From Kipferlia bialata (Eukaryota; Fornicata), in the NCBI GenBank assembly GCA_003568945.1, contig BDIP01000071.1, positions 1-34,096 on the forward strand: 34,096 nt of DNA. The letters are read 5' to 3'. Below, piece by piece: positions 21,452 through 29,940 of the stretch; position 1 is the stretch's first letter, and each line of letters starts with the position of its first letter. The notes beneath the pieces are model-generated. The model saw only the letters and a list, made by a program, of their open reading frames with translations. It did not search any database and had not been told where the DNA came from. The position numbers were made by a program, and so were the translations under genes.

Positions 21452-23678
21452 TTAAAGGTCATCGTTACTAACCATCTCCCTCTCCCTCTCTCCCTCCCCA
21501 TCACCAAAGAGTACACTCTGGTCAAAGGGCCATAGGGAGTATGTGAGGCGGCGATCCTTCCCGGTTTCATCGGCCTCTCTCTCTCTCTCCTGTGCATGTG
21601 AGGGTATAGCTGCACCCTTCTTAGGTGTTGTGTCCCTCCCTGACCCCTCTTGACTGGTAGTCTCCCATAGTCCAGTGTTGACGGCCCCTGTCAGGCCGAT
21701 GTCCTCAACCTCCTGGGGGGTGAGACAATATAGTAAATATATTTTATTGTATATATATGTAAGTGTGAATACTGCGTGAGTATTATCAATACTCATCCGT
21801 TCATGCGCTATGGTACAACTTCTCACCTGCATCTGTGTGCATACATTGACAATGGAGGGTCTAAAGTGCTCAGCCTCGCCAGATATACTGGGTGTGAGAC
21901 AAACACATATACGTACTTGAATACGAGAATTCCATTTATGGATATGTGCAAACATAAGTTGTACCTAAATAGCTGTCCGTCCACACACACATATATATAC
22001 GCATTCAAACTACACACACACACATATATATATATCTAACTGAGTAGCTGTCCGTCCAGTCCACATACCCTTATTAACTACATACATCCTTTGTATACAT
22101 ACCTAAACATCTGTCCGTCCAGCCTACTCAGGTAGTAGTAGTGTCTGTAGCTATATATATATACATATACATTATATCTACATAACATACTATGTATATA
22201 TATACTCTATATACCATATCTACCTAAACAGCTGTCCGTCCAGTCTACTCAGGTGTTTACTCCGTCGCCGTTCTGTGCTCTCAACCACAGCATAGTCTGA
22301 GGGTCAGGAGAGAGAGGTAACAAATATATAAGGAATAATATAGTATATATATATACAATAGATATCTCAACCACAGCATAGTCTGAGGGTCAGAAGGTAG
22401 AGATCACAAATCTATTTAGAATAATACAGTATATATATAAATCAGTATACAATAGACATCTCAACCACAGCATAGTCTGAGGGTCAGAAGAGGCACATAA
22501 CTATATAGTCAAACACACCATCCACCAATATTAAACATTGCACATATGTATGTATATATATTAGTATCTACTATATATATACTTATGTATATATATTAGT
22601 ATCTACTGATGTACATACATCCATACCTATACTCCTCAGTGTTGGTATCTCTGACACTGCATGCACCCTCATCAGTCTGCTCAATACATATGTATATACA
22701 TACACATATGTATATAGATATATATATATATATATAGGTATACATATATATTCATATATACATATATGAGTGTTGATAACATATATATGTCATATACCTA
22801 TACTTCTAAGAGTGGGTATCTCTGACACTGCATGCACCCTCATCAGTCTGCTCAGTCTCTGCTGGGTGAAGGTGTCGGGATAGCCTGATGGTTAATAGAT
22901 CACTATATACACATATACATGGATATACTAGTATATGCATATGGGAATAGTATGCTCAGTCTCTGCTGGGTGAAGGTGTCGGGGTAGCCTGATGGTTAAG
23001 CATATATAATGATATATATATATATATATATACTCATATATGTCGATATACTAGTCCATGCATATAAGAATAATATGCTAAGTTTCTGCTGGGTGAAGAT
23101 GTCTGGGTAGCCTGAGGTCAAGAGAATACACCATAGTCAGGTCCTTGACTACACATGTATACACTTGGATAGTACATATATATATGCCCCTACCTGGGTT
23201 ACCAAGAGCACAATACTAACAATTATATCCATGGAAATGCTAGGGTGGATATGTATGTCCCTACCTGGGTTACCAATAAGACACAGTGTCCTCAGAGACG
23301 GGAAGGACTCCCTGGGGGTAAGACATAGTGTAAATATGTGATAATACTGTATATATACATATATGCGACCAATAGAATGAAGTATAGTGGCCTCAGAGAC
23401 GGGAAGGACTCCTTGGTATGAGCTACAACTAAATATAGAAATATACTAAATTTAACAGAGAGGTGTAGACCCAAGGTAGAAACATGATGTATGTCTGATA
23501 TTCTGTTCTCGCTAACTGGTGCAAAATAGATTTCATAAGGATACTAGTAATTATACTATATGCATACCTATTCTTGTGCAGGAACTGTGCGATGTCTGAT
23601 ATCCTGTTCTGGTTGAGGGACAGATACTGCAGGGCAGGACAAGGAGGGAAGACGGTGTCTTCACTATATGTTAGAGGG

Positions 23679-23726
<48 letters not shown>

Positions 23727-23957
23727 CTGCAGGGAAGGGGCAGGGGGGGAACACCGTATCCTCACTATATGTGAGAGGGGAGAGAGAGAGATGTAGTGCA
23801 TGGGAAATCATTGTGTCTTCACCAGGTGTGAGACTCATACGCAGTGGAATAGAGAGAGCGAGAGAGACCGACCGATACTTAATTCTGTTATGGTGCAGTT
23901 CCAGCCTGTGCAGCATGGGATAATATCAGACACCTCACACACACTGGGTAGTTCAGT

Positions 23958-24000
<43 letters not shown>

Positions 24001-25051
24001 AATATATAGTATTATTATACAACAATACATAATCCTGTTGTGGTCCAGTTCCAGTGTGTGCAGCATTGTGAAGTAGAACGAGTATTCTATTACAATACAA
24101 ATATATACCCATATATATACCATACATATATACATATATATACCTAATTCTGTTATGGTCCAGTTCCAGTGTGTGCAGCATGGGGTAGAGGGACAGCGCA
24201 CTGACATCGCTGGGGGTTAGAGAGAGACATATCAAATATTGATCATGGTAAGATAGAACTAGCATCGCTAGGTTTAAGATGATAGAGATAGATACCTGAT
24301 GTAGTTCCTAGGCACCTGTATGACCCATTCAATAATACAATATCCAACTGTAGCATACATATATTGGTATATTATTCAATTGTCTAATGACTTAGTATTT
24401 AACATATATGCATATATACGTATTCATCTATATACCCATACCTGATGTGGTTCCTGGGCACCTGTATGACACAGATGGAGGGGTCAATGTCATCTGGGAT
24501 ACGGCTCAGGTTGGCCTGGGATGAGAAGAGAGAGTTAGATAGAGAGAGAGAGAGAGATGGAGACTATGAGGAAGAGAGAGAGAGAGAGAGAGAGTCATCT
24601 GGGATACGGGTCAGGTGACCTGGGGTGAGAGGGAGGAGACCAAATATAAGGGGGCATAGAGAGAGACAGAGAGAGGGAACTCAGGTTGATATGACATATG
24701 ATATATATGATGACAGGAGAGAGAGAATGACCCAGTCGAAAGTGAGAGAGACACAATGGAGTTAGCTACTACCATCAAGTACATAATCAAACCAGCATAA
24801 CGAGGGTGACTAATAGGGAGACAGAGGGAGAGAGTGTACAATGAGTCACAATGGAGGTTCCTCCTGGAGGACGGAGGGGGGGGGAGGGGGTATGGTAATC
24901 GAACACTAGTATCAAACCACTAATACAACCATCGTGAAAGTAGATACGGCATGGGACCCACCTCCATGGCACAGTACGGTGGTAGCATCTTGGCACTCTC
25001 TCTCTCTCTCTCTCTCTCCGGCGCACCATCCCTCTTCGCCCTCTCCGCCAT
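21452..25051 (-). CDS. Leucine-rich-repeat protein with charged C-terminal tail
   Basis: The start at 25051 gives MAERAKRDGAPERERERE, then AKMLPPYCAME before the donor. Later exons give RIPDDIDPSICVIQVPRNHI (near 24519-24448), YPMLHTLELDHNRI (24215-24142), LQYLSLNQNRISDI (about 23670-23575) and FPSLRTLCLIGNPG (about 23314-23270). A cap-like segment YPDTFTQQRLSRLMRVHAV and ERRRSKHLSRLDGQLF follow. The last exon (21715-21452, stop TAA) is hydrophilic and ends LWPFDQSVLFGDGEG plus an ER run. The SDS22-type repeats and the LRR cap suggest a cytosolic or axonemal scaffold; this is family-level knowledge only. Introns are long and filled with echoes of the exon edges, so which copy of each repeated exon is used is partly uncertain, especially at 22.1-23.1 kb. 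GA microsatellites in coding sequence make Glu-Arg repeats at both ends. Confidence 0.78.
21971..22242 (-). repeat. Four copies of an exon end plus donor (GQLF exon)
   Basis: AGCTGTCCGTCCA or a close variant begins at 21971, 22046, about 22109 and 22230, spaced 60-120 bases and separated by TATATA or CACACA runs. The copy at 22230 belongs to the full exon (SRLDGQLF). The others lie downstream in the intron on the minus strand. Confidence 0.75.
22279..22487 (-). repeat. Three identical copies of an acceptor plus exon start
   Basis: A 29-base string (the CTCAG acceptor side and the bases coding YAVVE) is identical at 22279-22307, 22375-22403 and 22459-22487. The first continues into the full exon; the other two sit upstream of it in the intron (minus strand), in TATATA-rich sequence. 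Confidence 0.8.
22644..23125 (-). repeat. Overlapping echoes of the YPDTFTQQRLSRL exon
   Basis: Forty bases coding the 3' half of this exon are identical at 22644-22683 and 22815-22854. The 5' half (GCTGGGTGAAG... on plus) occurs at 22861, 22975 and 23098, the last more diverged. The fullest exon copy is 22800-22893. Confidence 0.8.
23186..23412 (-). repeat. Echoes of the FPSLRTLCLIGNPG exon
   Basis: CCTACCTGGGTTACCAA (exon end plus donor) occurs near 23189 and 23259. CCTCAGAGACGGGAAGGACT (exon start) occurs near 23290 and 23391. The complete exon lies between, so the downstream echo copies its end and the upstream echo copies its start. Confidence 0.75.
23575..24520 (-). repeat. Echoes of three LRR exons
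   Basis: The MLHTLELDHNRI coding segment occurs near 23884, 24033 and 24150. The PALQYLSL region recurs near 23625 and 23722. The VPRNHI exon end recurs near 24296 and 24442. Copies share splice-site-flanking text and are separated by TATATA or GA runs. Some LRR copies could be true repeats of the solenoid; most are too short for a full 22-24-residue repeat. Confidence 0.65.
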
Positions 25052-25190
25052 ACTCACTCTCCCCTACACTCTCCTACACTCCTTCTCTACCACCAGGGCT
25101 CTGCTATCTCAGTAACGAACCGGATACGTCACAATAGGCCCCTATGTTGAAGACAAGTCACTCAGAGCCTGAGTCAGATGAACTCACACC

Positions 25191-25253
25191 TACACCCTTG
25201 ATTCCATACAGAGTTTTTGTCTATTATATACCCTCAATTTCAAAAACTACGAG
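25191..25253 (-). promoter_or_regulatory. Two-part upstream element of the minus LRR gene
   Basis: On the minus strand CGTAGTTTTTGA (25253-25242) precedes GGGTGTAGG (25199-25191). The order and orientation match those upstream of VPS35. The element ends about 139 bases before the ATG at 25051 and also lies within the 250-base gap to the divergent Cys-rich gene. Confidence 0.4.
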
Positions 25254-25300
25254 ACCGATGCGACCAACATTGACCAGTGTGGCTCCTTACTATTGACACA

Positions 25301-25874
25301 ATGCGTGCTGGTCTTGTTATTGTGCTGGTGCTGTGTGCCTGGTGTCTGGCAGAGAGCTTCCTGTCCTTCGCTGACGTCGAGGGGAACCTGAAGAGCGATT
25401 CGTGCGTGCTGAACAAGTAAGTATTACAACTGATGATAACGTACTATATATGCTTAGTGACATGGGAGTAAACTCGCAGAGAGTCTTTCAATGATGACGG
25501 ATATATGCATGGCAGAGATATAGTCTTTTGGGAGTGGGGTTGCTGTTCCCCTGCTCCGCTGCGATACCAGTGTGATTGAGTGCGGCATTTGAGATTATTC
25601 AGAGAATTGTTGCCATTCTGATCACCGAGACCATGTATAGCAATTCAACCCTTCCAATAATCTCTCTCTTGCTTGAGGACCACTGGTGTGTCTCACTCAC
25701 TATCTCTGCACTCTCTTACTATTATCCTCTCTGCACATCTAAGTCTCTCTGTTATATCTATGTATATATACAAATTTCTATATATATATGTCAATCCCTT
25801 ACCCTCAGGACCACTGGCAAGTGCGATGGACACTGCAGCAACTCACTAGAGGGATGCACTGAGGTACTCTTAGT

Positions 25875-25908
<34 letters not shown>

Positions 25909-28900
25909 CGACATATGTGTCCCGGCCACTCTCCCCTGGGTATACTCTACCCGCTCACCCCAGTACAAGCCTGGCCACTGTGGGTGCAAGGAGTGCAGCT
26001 ATGACTACGGGACAGGTATACATATATATGTATATATATGTGTATATATGTATATAAGTTAGTATAGATAGATAGATGGATGTGTATATATGTGTTATAG
26101 TGCTAGTGCAGCTATGATTACGGGACAGGTATCAACACACACACATATATATATACAATTATATATATATATATATATATACTTTATATATAATCATACG
26201 TCTACACGGTGTGTTTATATGTACTATGGGTGCAAGAAGTGCAGCTATTATGACTATGGAACAGGTAACACATATAATGGATGTCTTTGCATGTCCCTCT
26301 TCTGACTCAAATAGTGCCACTGTGTACTATTACTCGACACTCATACTCATTGTGACTTGGTCGTATTTCATGTGTGTATAGAGTACCCCATACTCACTCC
26401 CCAGGTGACTGCAACAGTGCCGGGTGCTACCAGGCCGGCATGACATGGTGCATGTACACGGGGAATGAGAAGTGCGAGTGCTCAGGTATAACATGCATAT
26501 GTATGGTATATGTATACATATATGTATATGTATATATATACATAGTATGGCATGACATGGTGCATGTACACAGGCAATGAGAAGTGTGCCTGTTCAGGTA
26601 GTATATACATCTATATATGTATATATAAATATATATATACATAGTATGGCATGACATGGTGCATGTACACAGGGAATGAGAAGTGTGAATGCTCAGGTAA
26701 TGAATGCATATGTGTACAATGAATGCATATATTGTATGATATGGATATCCTCTCTTAGTAAGAGACTCTTACCAGGCTGTGCATGGGCCGACTCGTCCAC
26801 GGACATGTACAGTCTCTTTACTTATACTCTCTCTCTCTCTCTCTCTCTAGTAGAGACTCTACATATATATATATATATGTATCCTCACTCTCTAGGCTGT
26901 GCCTGGGCCAACTCTTCCAAGGACACGTCTATCTCTACAGTTTACTAATTCACTATGAATAGAGTATATATAGATATATCCCCTTATCAATCAGGCTGTG
27001 CCTGGGCTGATTCTTCCAAGGACAGGTGCTTCGGGGCATGCTCCAACTCACTGTGCTTCCAGAAGGGACCCGCAAGTACGTAATGGTTTTCATATCTCCC
27101 TACATATGCATGACTATGTTACATAGTATGTACATATACCATCCAACACCAGGTGACTGCCACTGCAACCAGGACAAGTGCTCCTGGGATTATGCATCGG
27201 AGCAGTGCGTGGTACGTGTATATATGAACACACATATATATAATGTGATCATAGTTATGTATATGCCACATCATGGATACTCGTGGGACTATGCATCGGA
27301 GCAGTGCGAGGTACGTCTCTCTCTCTCTCTCTAACTCTACTATCTATTCCTCTATTTCATCCCCAGGTTGTCTGTGACAAGTATGGACATATGTGGATTG
27401 AGAAGTTGCTCTACATTATACATGTATACTATATACATATTATTCCGCCATTCACCCCTAGGGTGCCTGTGACAAGTATGGCCACCAGCTCTGTGTGCAG
27501 ACAGCCAAGTACGTCATACTATATGTACATACGTGTATACAACGCTGTGTGCATGAATGCGTTTGTCGTATGTTGCTTACATATGTAAAGACTGTTTCTC
27601 ACTATATCTTTCTCATATAGGTACACTCCTGGCTGTGACATCACCCCTCTCTCTCAGCCTGTATATGCTATTCTGCTGTCATATACTCCTCACCTGCACC
27701 TGCTCCAGCTGTGACTCTCTCTCTCTTGCTGTCTCGACATAAGTATGTGTATGTATGTGTCCATACACTCACCCCAGTGCCACCTGCACCTGTTCCAGCT
27801 GTTACTCTCTCTCTCTTTCTGTCTCGACATAAGTATGTACATGTATGTGTCCATACACTCACCCCAGTGCCACCTGCACATGCTCCAGCTGTGACTACGA
27901 TGTGGCCCTCAAGCAGTGCATGTGTACGTAGTATGCTGTCCACAGTATAGTCCATCAATTTCTACAATCCATAACCTGTTATTCCGGATGTACGGTGTGA
28001 CTGCGATGTGGCACTGAAGCAGTGCCTATACTAGTGGATATACGCTCTATCTTTCTCTCCTACATATGTGTGTATAGCACATGAACTCTACACTCACCCC
28101 AGCCCCTGTGTATGGCTGCACCTCAGGGCGCATCTCCATCCTGTCCTTATATCTCTGTACAATCTCCTCTTATACTCTTTCAGTGTCTATAACTCAATGT
28201 TTTACTAACCCCAGCCCCTGTGTATGGCTGCACCCCCCAGGGGTCTAGTGTGGACCACGGTGGATGCTACGCACCAAGGGCAGACGGAGAGTGCTCGGTA
28301 TGTAGATATCATTATATATATACTAGTATATATATATACTAGTATATAAGAGAGGGTGTGTTATGGGTTATACTACATGTGTGGTATGACATGCACCAAG
28401 GGTAGACGGAGAGTGCTCGGTATGTGGAGTTTATAGTATGTAGTACATTCTATGTACATGTAGATGGAGACACTATCGTAATATCCTGGTGGTACTTCGT
28501 GTATGATATGCACCAAAGGCAGGTGGGGAGTACTCGGTTAGTAGATATACGCTCTCGCTCTCTCTCGCTCTCTCTCTCTACACCCCTAATCCCAGTGTAC
28601 CACGGACTCCTGTTTCTATGATCATGTCCACAAGAAGTGCATATCACCTGGGTTCGGTTGCCCAGGTATCTAGTTACATATATAAACATATGTGAGTTGA
28701 GGTGCCCAGGTACTCTAAGACTATGTCTCTCTCTGTCCCTTACAATATATATGTCCCACTTTCGTTGATTTCTCAAATATTGAACAATGTTGTGTACCTG
28801 GGTGCCCAGGAAGCAATTCCCTAGTTGTTCTCGTAGTATCGTCAGCATATATATCCATCTCTTAGAGATTCTAACAATAGATATGTTCAGTGTATATTTC

Positions 28901-29439
28901 CCACGATGTGAGTGGTAATTTTGTGTATATGTATAAATACTATATGATATAGTATGATACAATTAGTATCCCTTCTCCCTCTGCTACACTCTCACCCCAG
29001 TCACTGATGAGTGTCGTCTCTCACTCACTACATGGCTGATGAGTATATATCTGCTGGATGTGTCTATGCATATCCTCCATATCTCTCTCAGTAGTATATT
29101 TTCACACCTTTTGTAGTATATATGTAGTATATATGTAGTGTATAGTATACATGACATATGTATTGCTCTCACCCTAGGGACTGAGGAGTGCGTCTATGCG
29201 TCCTCCCTATCTCTCTCAGTAGTATATAGAGTATATATTATATACATTATATAGTATATATTCTCTTGTCTCACACTCTCACCCTAGGCACTGAGGAGTG
29301 CGTATATGCGTCCTCCCCATCTCTCTCAGTAGTATATATAGTATATATTATATACATTATATAGTATATACTATATTCTCTCACCCTAGGCACTGAGGAG
29401 TGCGTGCTGTCAAGCCCAGGGAAGTGCAGGTGCAAGTGA
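25301..29439 (+). CDS. Secreted cysteine-rich protein, unrecognised family
   Basis: Exon 1 (25301-25416) starts MRAGLVIVLVLCAWCLAESF, a clear signal peptide with probable cleavage near residue 17-20. Further exons are 25809-25863, 25964-26015, 26405-26485, 26995-27075, 27153-27211, 27462-27508, one near 27621, 27868-27923, 28215-28297, 28596-28665 and 29390-29439 (stop TGA). The chain is packed with cysteines in short modules: GKCDGHCSNSLEGC, GHCGCKECSYDYG, MTWCMYTGNEKCECSG, CHCNQDKCSWDYASEQC, ATCTCSSCDYDVALKQC and EECVLSSPGKCRCK. A recurring KxCxxxxYD(Y/V)…C theme suggests internal repeats held by disulfides. No membrane helix follows the signal, so it is probably secreted or wall-associated. 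The family is not recognised; EGF-like assignment would be a guess. The junction between the exons at 27621 and 27868 does not fit in phase, so one small exon may be missed. Confidence 0.8.
25992..26276 (+). repeat. Donor-side echoes of the CSYDYGTG exon
   Basis: The last 20-25 bases of exon 25964-26015 with its GT donor recur near 26104 and 26232, downstream in the intron. The copies are one to four changes apart and are separated by TATATA runs. The third copy includes more of the exon (GGGTGCAAGAAGTGCAGC). Confidence 0.8.
26430..26702 (+). repeat. Donor-side echoes of the MTWCMYTGNEKC exon
   Basis: About 50 bases ending TGCTCAG|GT at 26485 recur at about 26549-26598 and 26647-26697, each followed by a GT donor. 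If kept as an exon (52 bases, AG to GT) the copy would break the frame, so these look like intronic echoes and not alternative exons. Confidence 0.8.
26777..27024 (+). repeat. Acceptor-side echoes of the GCAWADSSKD exon
   Basis: GGCTGTGCCTGGGC and the following 15-20 bases occur near 26777, 26894 and 26994. The last opens the full exon 26995-27075. The nearer copy (26894) has a CTCTAG acceptor and is more alike than the farther one. Confidence 0.8.
27184..27482 (+). repeat. Echoes at both sides of one Cys-gene intron
   Basis: TATGCATCGGAGCAGTGCG (exon end) occurs at 27191 and 27291, each followed by a GTACGT donor. CTGTGACAAGTATGG (exon start) occurs near 27370 and 27468, each after an acceptor-like CCCCAG or CCCTAG. 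Within this one intron the donor echo lies downstream and the acceptor echo lies upstream. Confidence 0.75.
27690..27895 (+). repeat. Tandem repeat of about 89 bases carrying an acceptor and exon start
   Basis: The unit contains a CT run, TCTCGACATAAGTATGT, CCATACACTCACCCCAG and CCACCTGCACCTG. It is present about twice, with a partial third copy at 27690. The last copy (acceptor at 27867) opens the true exon. Differences between units are few, so the duplication is recent. Confidence 0.85.
28107..28540 (+). repeat. Echoes flanking the PVYGCTPQG exon
   Basis: CCCCTGTGTATGGCTGCACC (exon start) occurs near 28105 and 28215. GACGGAGAGTGCTCGGTATG (exon end plus donor) occurs near 28283 and 28405, with a weaker copy near 28525. 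The full exon is 28215-28297. Confidence 0.8.
29003..29404 (+). repeat. Acceptor-side tandem echoes before the last exon of the Cys-rich gene
   Basis: CTGAGGAGTGCGT occurs at 29181, 29291 and in the real exon at 29392, with periods of 110 and about 101 bases. A more diverged copy lies near 29003. Each unit includes an acceptor (CACCCTAG) and a long TATATTATATACATTATATAG spacer. Only the first 15 or so exon bases are kept in the copies. Confidence 0.85.
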
Positions 29440-29900
29440 TGCATAGTCCATACACGTGATGGTAGTCAAGAGAAACAGCGTCAAAGCATTGAAATGAGAT
29501 TGTTTAGACATGCCACACTGACGTTGCCAATGGAAGTGGGGGAGGCAAACAATACTGTGGGAATGCAGAGTACCTATAAATTGTTAATAGATTAATCGTA
29601 ATTACAACCATCCAATGGTTACCAGTGTTATCACGCCCATAAACTTGTAAGCGTATGAATCGTAAACTGATTGTAAGCCACTTCTTTGTATTCGTCCTCA
29701 CTTGCGAGGCTCGTTAATCACTCAGAAGACATTTCTGAGTGAGGAATCAAATCTACGACAAGTGAAAATGTTCTATTCAGCAAATTGACGTTGACTTCTT
29801 TGGTATGCCGTATGGTGGATTGGGCACCCTTCTCAAACGATCACAAGTATTATCGAGTTATTCATACTCGACGTGTGTAACTGTTCTATTGAATACACAT
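29440..29900. other. Convergent intergenic region
   Basis: This region lies between the stop of the Cys-rich gene and the stop of the minus-strand basic protein. It contains a perfect hairpin (29718-29742) and, at 29769-29825, an echo of the last coding bases of the minus-strand gene. No gene is seen. Confidence 0.6.
29718..29742. repeat. Perfect 10-bp hairpin with 5-base loop
   Basis: TCACTCAGAA (29718-29727) pairs exactly with TTCTGAGTGA (29733-29742) around the loop GACAT. It lies about 280 bases after the Cys-rich stop and 160 bases beyond the stop of the opposing gene. A 3'-end RNA structure is possible. Confidence 0.6.
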
Positions 29901-29940
29901 TCACTTCTTTGGGATGCCGTATGGTGGGTAGGGCATGCCT
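29769..29940 (-). repeat. Echo of a terminal coding segment beyond the stop codon
   Basis: ACTTCTTTGG-ATGCCGTATGGTGG, which encodes the last residues (PPYGIPKK) of the minus-strand gene, occurs at about 29793-29816 as well as in the gene at 29902-29927. Upstream bases TTCTATT are shared too. The outer copy has lost the stop codon and is not part of the gene. Confidence 0.75.

Noticed and set aside
21315-21471. Plus-strand open segment after an acceptor-like CTTTAG (YVPLAQEVREQHSLKRKL)
   Set aside because: It could be a terminal exon, but there is no upstream partner, it overlaps the stop of the minus LRR gene and it shows no match to VPS35.
21960-24520. Repeats as traces of a transposon or LTR element
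   Set aside because: No terminal repeats, target-site duplications or transposase-like coding; copies match only local exons.
26647-26697. Echo copies in the Cys-rich gene as alternative exons
   Set aside because: Used from AG to GT they are 50-52 bases and break the reading frame of the cysteine modules; an intronic origin fits better, although RNA data could overturn this.
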